From Ignavibacteriales bacterium (GTDB taxonomy: Bacteria > Bacteroidota > Ignavibacteria > Ignavibacteriales > Ignavibacteriaceae), in assembly GCA_020061995.1 (NCBI GenBank), contig JAGUXE010000191.1, forward strand, positions 1-20,446: 20,446 nucleotides of DNA, written 5' to 3'. Shown piece by piece: positions 1 through 8,248 of the stretch; position 1 is the first letter of the stretch; every line of letters starts with the position of its first letter. Position numbers and translations under genes: made by a program. The notes beneath the pieces are model-generated. The model saw only the letters and a list, made by a program, of their open reading frames with translations. It did not search any database and was not told the origin of the DNA.

Positions 1-2090
1 GGACAGTTCAGTACTTCGTTATCCGGACTATATGATTCCCAAAAGTTGTGATTCTTTTTTAGTTGAGTTGTAACAGCGAGCATCATTTTATCCGCAAGCT
101 CATTCGCAATTTTATTGTAACCGTATTTTTTCAACCCATCTAAAACCATGTAATCCCACAAAAGCCAAACAGGACCATTCCACTTACAGCAGTAATCAAC
201 ATATGGTGTAAACCACAGATCATCGGCAGCAAGAGTTGGCACGCCGTACTTTCTCCAAAATTTTTCTGGATTGAGTAAATGTTTTACAAGTTGTTCGGCC
301 CTCTCTTTCAGTGCAACTTCTGCCCAAAGTGCAAGAAATCCGACAATCTCCATTCGCCGTAAATCCCGCGTGAGATACTTGAACGAGTGATCTTGCTTGT
401 TGATCGAATAATAAAACTTGCTGCTGTCATCCCACATTCTTTCATTCACAAGTCTTGAGGTTGCATCTGCTTTCTTTTTCCACTCGAGTGATTCGTTTAT
501 GAGTCCAAGTTCCTTTGCTATTTCAGAAAGCGAGCGCATTTCTTTTATCATCATTAAAGTTAGATCAACACATTCAAGCTCATCGGAGATATCTTCTTTA
601 TCAACATCGAGATAACGTTCCACACTGACTTGAAAAACCGCATTATACCAATCACGCACATTTTCAATTATGCCGTATGGACCCCACTCGAATGTTCCAT
701 CTTTATCAAGATCACGATTTTCAATGAGCCAATTCACATATTTGACTCCGCTGTTGTATGCGTCTTCTAGAAATTTTTTGTCTTTACTCGCCATGTAAAC
801 TTCCCAATTGATCCAATTGAAAAATGGTGCCGACGTCGTTGACATATCACGTCCTAAAACTTCACTGAAATGAGGATAATCTTGCGGACCGCGCGGACCG
901 TGACGATATGCTATAAGTCCATCATCTCTTTGCTGTTCAATGTAAACATATTGTGAACCTTGTGCTGATTGCGGATCTAAATAAGCATACGCCAGCATAC
1001 TAAGTGATTCATGCAGAACCTGATGTCCATGTCCCCAACCCCACAATGGCTGACGCGAAAAAACATAAAAGTTATGAGAAGTTTTTTCCGCTGGTGGGTA
1101 CATACATCCACGTGCGAGATTAAACGCCCCGAGATAAACTAACTTTTCATCTTGAGTCTTAAATTTAATTCGGGGAATTCGTGAGAACAACATCACATTT
1201 GCATCAAGATATTTTTGAAGCGGCTCGGTCTTTAGTTTTTCTATTTCATCAACAAGATTTTGCATATCTTCGTTTTGATCTTGCCATCCGCGGAAGTAAC
1301 GTACATTGATTTCTTCGTCGGGCTTGAGTAAAATCTTTCCATGCAGAGTAATGAAATTAACGTAACCTTCATTTTTAAAATTGAGGGAATCATTTCGATT
1401 CGTCGCATAATAATCTGTTTTAATGGTGATGTAAAACTGTTCGAGTCCTTTGTGATAACCGCCGAAAGAATAAGGTATGATGTTAGCTGTAAAGTAGTTA
1501 CGGCAATTTTCAGGATAAGGAGCATTTTTGTGGAGAGAGCTAATTAATCTGTATTTTGTTTCATAATGATGAGTGACGTATCCGTTATGAAGTTTATCAT
1601 AATCCTTGATGAAAAGTGAATCGTCACCGAGTTCAAATACGGGATAAAGTTCTATGTTGTGATTTATTTTATCAATGTTTTTAATTTGAAGATTAACTAA
1701 TGCAATTGATGAGCTATAAACAAAAAATGTTTCCTGAACTTTAATTCCTTTGAAAGGTTGATATTTCATAACCACCATATCTGGAAAAGAACTTGTAACG
1801 GTTGGCTTTTCGTAATACTCGCCAATATTCATCACAACAACTTGATCAATTTTCCAAACACAATAAAATCTCCCCGCTTGATCACCCGAATAATTTATTG
1901 GAAGACAATCGGAGTAGTAATCCATTTTGTAACCTTTGTCGCCGTAGAGCCGAGAACGCTCCATCGCAGCGGTGTAGGTTGTGTAAAGAGGATCAGTTGC
2001 GTGCGCTCTGAAAGCAAGAAATTTATCATCAACTTTTAGTTGCTGTGCAATGCAATTGATGCTAATTAATAGAAAGAATAATGTTTTCAT
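1..2090 (-). CDS. Secreted GH63/MGH1-like glycoside hydrolase, 3' end cut by window edge
   Basis: I translated this from the ATG at 2090 to the window edge: 696 codons without a stop. A signal peptide is visible (MKTLFFLLISINCIAQQ). The protein aligns along its whole length with the 715-residue product of 2485-4632. Shared blocks are the N-terminal 'DPLYTTYTAAMERS', the 'SRQPLWGWGHGHQVLHES' segment at the start of the (alpha/alpha)6 barrel, 'NRDLDKDGTFEWG' (the GH63-type 'NRDxDxDGxxEWG' block), 'WNGPVWLLWDYM' and the final 'FWESYSPDN', whose Glu is the likely catalytic base by analogy with GH63. By comparison with the paralog only about 25-30 C-terminal residues lie outside the window. The family hydrolyses alpha-linked oligosaccharides or glycosides in the periplasm or outside the cell; the substrate cannot be read here. 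It is the last gene of a hydrolase cluster on this strand, 55 nt after the small four-helix-bundle gene. Confidence 0.85.
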   Translation of the reverse strand, partial: MKTLFFLLISINCIAQQLKVDDKFLAFRAHATDPLYTTYTAAMERSRLYGDKGYKMDYYSDCLPINYSGDQAGRFYCVWKIDQVVVMNIGEYYEKPTVTSSFPDMVVMKYQPFKGIKVQETFFVYSSSIALVNLQIKNIDKINHNIELYPVFELGDDSLFIKDYDKLHNGYVTHHYETKYRLISSLHKNAPYPENCRNYFTANIIPYSFGGYHKGLEQFYITIKTDYYATNRNDSLNFKNEGYVNFITLHGKILLKPDEEINVRYFRGWQDQNEDMQNLVDEIEKLKTEPLQKYLDANVMLFSRIPRIKFKTQDEKLVYLGAFNLARGCMYPPAEKTSHNFYVFSRQPLWGWGHGHQVLHESLSMLAYAYLDPQSAQGSQYVYIEQQRDDGLIAYRHGPRGPQDYPHFSEVLGRDMSTTSAPFFNWINWEVYMASKDKKFLEDAYNSGVKYVNWLIENRDLDKDGTFEWGPYGIIENVRDWYNAVFQVSVERYLDVDKEDISDELECVDLTLMMIKEMRSLSEIAKELGLINESLEWKKKADATSRLVNERMWDDSSKFYYSINKQDHSFKYLTRDLRRMEIVGFLALWAEVALKERAEQLVKHLLNPEKFWRKYGVPTLAADDLWFTPYVDYCCKWNGPVWLLWDYMVLDGLKKYGYNKIANELADKMMLAVTTQLKKNHNFWESYSPDNEVLNC

Positions 2091-2145
2091 TTCAACTCCA
2101 TAGTAAATAGTAAATATGAAATAGCAAATAAATTTAATTCATACA

Positions 2146-2469
2146 TCATTTTTTCACCTTAATGCTTTTTCTAAGTGTTATTATGCTAGCACCAAATATT
2201 TTTAAATATTCATTTAATTCATCAAGAAACCATTTCACAACTTTTGCATCTGCTCTTTTACTATCACGCAATAAAGCAAACCATAATTTGGATTCATTAC
2301 AAGATTTAAGTGAAGTATTAAAGTAATTTGCCATATCCTTTTTACTGCTTGCTGATTGTCCTTCGACATAATTTCCTGTTACACTTGTACCACTTCTTAA
2401 TAATTGGTCCCCTATTCTTCTCGATACATTATCATTAGGTAATGAATCAATAAATTCAATCAATTTCAC
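2146..2469 (-). CDS. Four-helix-bundle protein, 23S rRNA intervening-sequence family, N-terminally short
   Basis: The 107-residue product carries the hallmark 'QLLRSGTSVTGNYVEGQSAS' followed by 'SKKDMANYF' and 'SLKSCNESKLWFALLRD'. This is the signature of the S23/IVP four-helix-bundle family, first described from intervening sequences in 23S rRNA but now commonly seen as free-standing genes of unknown function. There is no rRNA nearby. The start is a GTG directly preceded by an in-frame TGA, so no longer version is possible in this frame. Members I recall usually begin with about 14 more residues of helix 1 before the 'EFIDSLP' segment, so the gene may be N-terminally trimmed. It starts 15 nt after the stop of the upstream hydrolase gene and could be read on the same transcript. 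Confidence 0.8.
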   Translation of the reverse strand: MKLIEFIDSLPNDNVSRRIGDQLLRSGTSVTGNYVEGQSASSKKDMANYFNTSLKSCNESKLWFALLRDSKRADAKVVKWFLDELNEYLKIFGASIITLRKSIKVKK

Positions 2470-2484
2470 TCATCGGAATATTTC

Positions 2485-4632
2485 CTATTTAATATTTTTT
2501 ATCTGATACAAGTCTATCAGCATTCTCGCAAGTATTCCTGTCCAAATATATGTTTTATTCCATCCGGCTTGGTAATCATCAGCACTGTAGAATTCCCAGA
2601 ACCAATGATTTGTTTTAAGTTGATAAGCAATGTTATCCAAAACTTTACCAACTAATTGATTTGCTTCTTCTTTATAGCCGTAATCAAGTAATCCTCTAAA
2701 AATTAAATACTGCCAAGGAACCCAAATCGGACCATTCCAGTAACCGATTGGATTGTAATAACTATCGTCTGCAGATAGGGTGGGTATTCCAAACGGTCTC
2801 CAAAACTCATCAGCATTTGTTAAGTGCTTCATCAATTTTTCAGCTTTGTCTTTATCTGCGACACCAGCCCAAAGAGCAAGATATGCGATTATCTCTTTCC
2901 GCTTCAAATCATTTTTGTTTTTAAATGTGAATGAGTGACTTATTTTGTCAACGTGATAATAAAATCCTGTTTCATCATCCCAAAAAGTTTTATTTATTAA
3001 ATTTGTTCTATTCACCGCATCATTCAAGAATTTATTCGATTCATTTTTATAACCAAGCTCTTTTGCCATACTCGATAATGATTTCGCTTCACTAACAAGA
3101 AAAATATTCAAATCCACTGCTTCGAAATTCTTCGGATCACCAACTTCGTCCCAGACAGCGACTCTACCATCTCGCACGCATTCGAGTATTGCATTGGCTC
3201 CCCATTCGCATAGTCCGTCATCATCCGAATCACGATTTTTTAAAACATAATTATAAAACTTTTTGCTTGACTCATAAGCTTCCTCTAAAAACTTTTTATC
3301 TTTTGAAACTTTATAAACTTCCCAGTTCTGCCATGCAAACCAAGGTGCTGAAGTGGTAAATTGATTGTCAGTTGGGATTTGTTCATCAAGGTATGGTCCT
3401 GTACGATAATTTATATAGCCGTCTTCCCATTGTCTTTCAATAAATACTCTTTGCGAGTTCATAGCACTAACGGGATCCATAAAAACATAAGCAAGCATCA
3501 CAAGCGATTCGTGAAATACTTGTCCGCCGTAACCCCAACCCCAGCGAGGTTCACGAGAAAATACATAATAATTGTAATTACACTTTCCCTCCGGTGGCAA
3601 CATACATTGACGAATTAAATTGAACGCATTCCAGTATAAAGCTTCATATTCTTTGTTTTTGAATTTAATCCGTGGAATCTTGCTGTAGAGTTGTTCATCT
3701 TCAAAAAGATATTTGTTCAAATCTTCTTTCATTAAATTTCGGCATTGATTAAGTAACGACTCTACATTTTTCTCTGCTTCGATCACACCACGAATTACAC
3801 GAATTGTGATTGATTGCCCTCTTGGAATTGTGAGGTTCTTTTGTAACGCAATTACTTTTGCTGTATCCAGTGAGATTATGTTCGAAAGCTCTTTACTTTT
3901 TACATTATTGAAGAAAAATATTCTACTTGTATCTCTTTGTTTTTCAAGTTGGTTATATGTACCTAACGCATCAACGGTTAGGCTTAATAGCATTACATTG
4001 GTAAGATTTTCCTGGAAAGGAATATTTTGTTCTTTCATCCAACCGTCGGGATATTCTCGATGATTGAAAATTACTCCATCTTTTTCTTTTGTTAGTGTAA
4101 TATTAGTGTAAATTCGTGGCTGAAAAAAAAGATATGGATAAATGCTCAATTCAGCATCAAAAGATGATTCATTTGTAATTTTTATTTCTTGAATAGCAAT
4201 GCGTGAATTGTAAACAATAAAGAAGTTTTCGACCCTGATGTTTTTGTATGGATAGTAATAAAACTTTACTAAATCACTATAAGATGTTGTAATGATTGGC
4301 TCTTTGTAAAATTGTTGAAGTTTTGTCTTTATTTGATTATTCAGTTTAAATGCCAACGATAAATTTCCAGCTTGTGCCACATCGAAACTTGTTCCCTTTT
4401 CTGGATCATACCAAACAAAATGATAAGCGGTGTTAACCTTGTACTCAGAGCGGGAAAGTGCGGCGGCGTATGTTGTGTAAATTGGGTCGTTCTTCGTGGC
4501 GTGGAGGTTGGAGAGATAGTTTTGTGAAAAGATTTGTGTACTAAAGAAAACTATTCCAGTGATAACATAGATTAAAAAGTTACACGAACTTACACGAAGA
4601 AGACACGAAGAACCATGAAGTTTATAAAACAT
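2485..4632 (-). CDS. Secreted GH63/MGH1-like (alpha/alpha)6 glycoside hydrolase
   Basis: This 715-residue paralog of 1-2090 is complete. A hydrophobic signal-peptide core lies at residues 19-36, ending at 'IFSQN'. The N-terminal beta-rich domain spans roughly 38-310. The helical barrel follows, with 'WGWGYGGQVFHES' at 364-376, 'NRDSDDDGLCEWG' at 466-478, 'WDEVGDP' at 494-500 (candidate region of the general-acid Asp), 'WNGPIWVPW' at 632-640 and 'FWEFYSADD' at 678-686, where E680 is the candidate base. No sorting domain is present at the C-terminus. The 5' end is odd: residues 5-18 (LHGSSCLLRVSSCN) are encoded by a CTTCGTG repeat array, there is no basic MKK-type n-region as in neighbouring genes, and no alternative in-frame ATG, GTG or TTG lies between the array and the hydrophobic core. 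The natural start therefore appears to have been replaced. Function is assigned at the fold level; the substrate is unknown. Confidence 0.85.
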   Translation of the reverse strand: MFYKLHGSSCLLRVSSCNFLIYVITGIVFFSTQIFSQNYLSNLHATKNDPIYTTYAAALSRSEYKVNTAYHFVWYDPEKGTSFDVAQAGNLSLAFKLNNQIKTKLQQFYKEPIITTSYSDLVKFYYYPYKNIRVENFFIVYNSRIAIQEIKITNESSFDAELSIYPYLFFQPRIYTNITLTKEKDGVIFNHREYPDGWMKEQNIPFQENLTNVMLLSLTVDALGTYNQLEKQRDTSRIFFFNNVKSKELSNIISLDTAKVIALQKNLTIPRGQSITIRVIRGVIEAEKNVESLLNQCRNLMKEDLNKYLFEDEQLYSKIPRIKFKNKEYEALYWNAFNLIRQCMLPPEGKCNYNYYVFSREPRWGWGYGGQVFHESLVMLAYVFMDPVSAMNSQRVFIERQWEDGYINYRTGPYLDEQIPTDNQFTTSAPWFAWQNWEVYKVSKDKKFLEEAYESSKKFYNYVLKNRDSDDDGLCEWGANAILECVRDGRVAVWDEVGDPKNFEAVDLNIFLVSEAKSLSSMAKELGYKNESNKFLNDAVNRTNLINKTFWDDETGFYYHVDKISHSFTFKNKNDLKRKEIIAYLALWAGVADKDKAEKLMKHLTNADEFWRPFGIPTLSADDSYYNPIGYWNGPIWVPWQYLIFRGLLDYGYKEEANQLVGKVLDNIAYQLKTNHWFWEFYSADDYQAGWNKTYIWTGILARMLIDLYQIKNIK

Positions 4633-4786
4633 ATCTTTTAATCCCTTCTTTTAATTTGGTAACGTTGATTTTTGTCTTTCAATTTTAAATCCAAGTTTTG
4701 TTATTTTGTTTGATAAAAAATCAAATTCCATCTTTCTTCTTTCCTTCGTGTATCTTCGTGACTACTTCTTGCTTTTTCGTGAAACT
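4579..4786. repeat. Inverted pair of phased CACGAAG/CTTCGTG arrays enclosing a small ORF remnant
   Basis: On the + strand four CACGAAG-type heptamers start at 4583, 4593, 4604 and 4614; the first and last copies are imperfect (CACGAAC, CATGAAG). Facing them are four CTTCGTG-type heptamers at 4744, 4754, 4765 and 4775; the third is CTTCTTG and the fourth TTTCGTG. Spacing is 10, 11, 10 bp in both arrays. The reverse complement of the right array aligns with the left array over about 42 nt, so the two form an imperfect inverted repeat around ~122 bp. The interior holds the GxxExxY-like remnant and the start codon of the downstream hydrolase. This looks like an insertion element or cassette; that reading is inference. 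Confidence 0.7.
4651..4731 (-). pseudogene. GxxExxY-like gene remnant, 26 codons, internally deleted
   Basis: The ATG at 4731 opens a 26-residue frame (MEFDFLSNKITKLGFKIERQ, then KSTLPN) ending in TAA. The first ten residues resemble the start of GxxExxY-family proteins ('MEFxxLSNKII...'), and 'KLGFKIERQKS.LP' resembles the segment about 40 residues further on in the same family ('ELKKLGFKVERQKxLPVxYK'). The intervening part, including the GxxExxY motif itself, and the whole C-terminal half are missing, yet the two ends are joined in frame. Family matching is from memory and the peptide is short, so the assignment is tentative. It lies between inverted CACGAAG arrays. Confidence 0.5.
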
Positions 4787-4809
4787 AAATCTTGTATATT
4801 ATACGAAGA

Positions 4810-7800
4810 TTATTTTAATTTTATTTTAAGAATTTTATTTAAATATTTACTGTCGCGCTCTTCAAAATTTACTTTGACTGTGTAAATACTATTTTCCTTT
4901 TTGACCAATTCAGCATTCTCAATACTTTTAATCTGTTTAGTTGGTGAAAAAATATCTAACTGTTCATTTTGCTTTGGTTTACCCTGAACTTGGATAATAT
5001 ACTCTTTTCCTTTAAGTTCAGTAGAAATAACCCGAAAGCCATTAGAACTTTCACCAACTATCGGATTAGCGATACTCGGTAGAACACTAATTCCTCCATC
5101 GTGAAATATCTCAATTTTTGAATTCGAAAAAATCTCAAAACTTAAATTTACTACAACACCTTGTCTTTCATTAGACAATCCGAAAGAAGCCTCTTTTCCA
5201 TCAATTAACACTTTTTGAATCACTGTTCCCAATGGAAAAGAAGGATTGAGCTCAATCAACAATTTATTTTTACCATCATGGCCAAAATTATAAACTGTTT
5301 TCATTTGATTTCTATTTAACTTAAAATTTAATTTGTGCTGGCCAACTTTTATGCCCTCAACTTTTAAAGAATCCCAATCAAAAGGAAATCTAGGAGATAT
5401 ACTTAACCTATTTCCCAGCGCAGATGGATTCAATCCAAGCATTCCTTCATAAATCGGTTGAAGGACCATCGTTTCAGACCAACATTGATGCGGGCAGACT
5501 CCGCTCGGTAAGTATTCAGCTCCATTTAATACTTCCTCAACATAACCAAGCGACCAATTTTTGTAGACCAGCAAATTGTTCATAATGTGCGAAAACCCTT
5601 GCAAGTAATTACCGTATTTATATTCGGCTAAAGCTGTCCATCCTGTAAAAAGCGGCCAAACGCTTCCGTAATGATATCCTCGAGGATTAAACAAAGGACT
5701 TTGTTCACTTAAAATCCTAACTCCCCAGTCAGATGTGAATCCGTTTTCGGCGTACGTATCTATTACTTTGTACGCTTTATCTGCATCGGCTAATTGAAAA
5801 TATAGAGGCACAGCAGGAAGTATAGTTCTTTCTGGATTGAAGGTACCATCTTTAAATTTGCCGTAGTAAAAGAATTGATCGTCCGCATTCCAAAATTCAT
5901 CATTGATTTTCTTCCTCACTAATTCATACTCGCGCAAATAATAATCCGCTTCATTTGAGAAGCCAAGTGCCTTTGCAATAAAGCCTGCCTCTTTCAAAGC
6001 CTCTGCCCAGCAGCCTGCAAGGTAAAGAGTTGTATGCGCACCGTAGAGACTTCCTCCCTCAACCCAGCCGTGTCCGACGTTTGTATTTTCAATTAAATGA
6101 TCACCATCGGTATCGGTTGAAAACAAAAATTCCATCGCTCGTTTAATGTTCTCCCAGCTATGCCTGATGAACTCGATATCACCAGTCCATCTCAAATAAT
6201 TGCCGGCAAGGATGATGTAAAGCGGAGTCGCATCGGCAGCATCGTAGTGTATCACACCGCTTGTTGTTAGCTCATGATAAATCTTTCCAGAAATATCTTG
6301 AAATTTCTGATAAACTTCCAAAACCGATTTAACCTTTTCAAAATCCCCGTAACCTAAAATTGCTAATCCGCTCCACTGTCCGTCACGTCCGAAATACCAA
6401 GCATAACCGGGACGACCATTTACCTTGTGCCCGCCGTCCCACCCGCGTGCAGTAGTTGAATATCCTGCCACTAACGATTTACCGATTTCCGGAGTATTTA
6501 CAAAAAATTTATCGGTTCCAACCAATGCCCATCTGTAACCCTCGTTGAAGTTTTTATCCGGAGTTGTAATCAATAAATTTTTCTTGAGAAAATTATTATA
6601 ATAGCTTGCGGTGTTTTCATAAATTTTCGATGGGTCATAAATTGCTGATCTATAATATTCAACCGCCTTTTCTTTGCCCTCATTTGTTCCGACAATCACA
6701 ACATCAAAATTATCGTTCATTGAAACATCAAAAACGTTCAAGCAAGTGACTTGTAATTTTTCTGTTTGCATTCCTTTGAGATGAGCTCCGTTTTTTACAA
6801 AATCTTCAAATTGACCGAAGGATTTTTCGATAGGTTTTTTGTTAGAACCAAGTATAGCATAAAAATCCCCGCTGATATCTTTTGCAACAAAGGCATTTAA
6901 CTTATCACTCCATGAATAATTAATTGAACCGAGCGCCTTTTCCGAATAGGGCCACATAAAGCGGAGGTTACTTTTATATTTTATAAAAATCTTTGCTGCA
7001 TAATTTCCGCGATATTCGTAGTGAATGATACCAGCGGGATTTTCAATATCGGCAGTTATCACTTCTTTGATTAATGCTCTTGCAATACGATATGTGCGTG
7101 TGAACGATTCGGGTTTAACCTCTATTTGCGGGCGCTGATCTTTGAACCAATAAATCGTATCACGGTATGAAAACTGAATACCGACTTCATAATCACGGAA
7201 AGCCATAAACGGGTGCGTCCATATCTCATCTATTCCACCATTTTCCTTTCCCATTATCAAAATTCGTTGCGCCGAAACATCATAATAATTATTAGAAGCA
7301 AATTGTGACGAGAGTGTGAGCGAACTACTACTTAATTTCCACGGTTTTGATTTAGGCACTTCGATTGTACCAAACGATTCATTAAACTCCTTCACCTGAG
7401 GCTGCTGATAATCCCAATAGTATTTTTTTGTTTTTGACTCATTTGCCAAAGGCATTTCCGACTTGAATAAATACTTTAAACAATTAGAGGTAAAAATTTT
7501 AAGATGGTGACGATTAAAATTTTTCGGATAAAAATATGTGTAAGCTCCAATTGCCAGTACTTTCCCTTTGCCAAATTCATACTCAACAACAATTTTAGAA
7601 TTTTCTTTTAGAGTTATGTAAGCCCAATCCACAGCGACAACTTTTCCATTTCTCGGAACGGAATTTTCAAAAAATCCAACTTGTCTATTCGCCTGATCGG
7701 TGTAGGGGGACCAGAGATAAGCACCTCCAAACAATCCATCAAATATCGGATGAGATCGAAGTGAATGGATACCAAGTTTTCTTCCGTAACCTTCATCAAC

Positions 7801-8226
7801 GGCATTTACATAATTTATTTGTGGAATTTCAGTTTCGAGTTTCAAAATGTTTACATATCTGAATGCATCAAGGGTAAGAAGGAGTCCGCCTCCGTTTGAT
7901 ACAAATTTTCGAATCGAGTTGATGATCGTTTCATTCTTTTCAAGCGAGGTGAAATCAGAAGAATCGGGACGATGATACCAAACAACATCAACGTCATTTA
8001 TTAGTTTTGGATTTTTTTTGAGGTCAGAAAATAAAAATTCTTTAATCTCAAATTGAACACCATTTTTCAAAAAATTAAACGCTGCAAATTTCTCACTCTC
8101 ATATTCCTTCAAGTAATCTTGTCTCAAAAAGCCGACTTTAATCTTTTCCTGTCCAGCTGGCCATAAATCGTTATTGACGACAATGCTAAGAATAAAAAGT
8201 AAAATGAATGTACGAGATTGTTTCAT
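4810..8226 (-). CDS. Secreted debranching-enzyme-like (amylo-alpha-1,6-glucosidase type) hydrolase with ThuA-like N-terminus
   Basis: This is a 1138-residue protein with a signal peptide (MKQSRTFILLFILSIVVNND). Residues ~28-255 look like a ThuA/class I glutamine-amidotransferase-like Rossmann domain: 'DVDVVWYHRPDSSDF', 'IRKFVSNGGGLLLT', and 'FGKGKVLAIGAYT' before the end of the domain. A beta-rich region (~270-535) follows. The (alpha/alpha)6 glycosidase core is at ~540-935, with 'WYFGRDGQWSG' 611-621, 'YDAADATPLYI' 661-671, 'GWVEGG' 720-725, 'RGYHYGSVWP' 849-858 and 'CPHQCWSE' 911-918. These are typical of the glycogen-debranching C-terminal and related GH15/GH133-like enzymes. E723 and E918 are candidate catalytic residues. 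A C-terminal beta domain ends without a sorting signal. It probably cleaves terminal glucosyl or related residues from oligosaccharides outside the cytoplasm; exact linkage is unknown. It starts 22 nt after the mosaic gene and is likely co-transcribed with it. Confidence 0.8.
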   Translation of the reverse strand: MKQSRTFILLFILSIVVNNDLWPAGQEKIKVGFLRQDYLKEYESEKFAAFNFLKNGVQFEIKEFLFSDLKKNPKLINDVDVVWYHRPDSSDFTSLEKNETIINSIRKFVSNGGGLLLTLDAFRYVNILKLETEIPQINYVNAVDEGYGRKLGIHSLRSHPIFDGLFGGAYLWSPYTDQANRQVGFFENSVPRNGKVVAVDWAYITLKENSKIVVEYEFGKGKVLAIGAYTYFYPKNFNRHHLKIFTSNCLKYLFKSEMPLANESKTKKYYWDYQQPQVKEFNESFGTIEVPKSKPWKLSSSSLTLSSQFASNNYYDVSAQRILIMGKENGGIDEIWTHPFMAFRDYEVGIQFSYRDTIYWFKDQRPQIEVKPESFTRTYRIARALIKEVITADIENPAGIIHYEYRGNYAAKIFIKYKSNLRFMWPYSEKALGSINYSWSDKLNAFVAKDISGDFYAILGSNKKPIEKSFGQFEDFVKNGAHLKGMQTEKLQVTCLNVFDVSMNDNFDVVIVGTNEGKEKAVEYYRSAIYDPSKIYENTASYYNNFLKKNLLITTPDKNFNEGYRWALVGTDKFFVNTPEIGKSLVAGYSTTARGWDGGHKVNGRPGYAWYFGRDGQWSGLAILGYGDFEKVKSVLEVYQKFQDISGKIYHELTTSGVIHYDAADATPLYIILAGNYLRWTGDIEFIRHSWENIKRAMEFLFSTDTDGDHLIENTNVGHGWVEGGSLYGAHTTLYLAGCWAEALKEAGFIAKALGFSNEADYYLREYELVRKKINDEFWNADDQFFYYGKFKDGTFNPERTILPAVPLYFQLADADKAYKVIDTYAENGFTSDWGVRILSEQSPLFNPRGYHYGSVWPLFTGWTALAEYKYGNYLQGFSHIMNNLLVYKNWSLGYVEEVLNGAEYLPSGVCPHQCWSETMVLQPIYEGMLGLNPSALGNRLSISPRFPFDWDSLKVEGIKVGQHKLNFKLNRNQMKTVYNFGHDGKNKLLIELNPSFPLGTVIQKVLIDGKEASFGLSNERQGVVVNLSFEIFSNSKIEIFHDGGISVLPSIANPIVGESSNGFRVISTELKGKEYIIQVQGKPKQNEQLDIFSPTKQIKSIENAELVKKENSIYTVKVNFEERDSKYLNKILKIKLK

Positions 8227-8248
8227 GTTCGACCTATACCTTTAATTG

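Noticed and set aside
1241..1525. 94-residue minus-strand open frame in another phase
   Set aside because: It overlaps the continuous 696-codon hydrolase frame that I translated through this stretch; composition is not protein-like.
4579..4786. CRISPR array
   Set aside because: The repeats are heptamers with 3-4-nt gaps in two inverted groups, far too short for repeats and spacers, and no cas genes are present.
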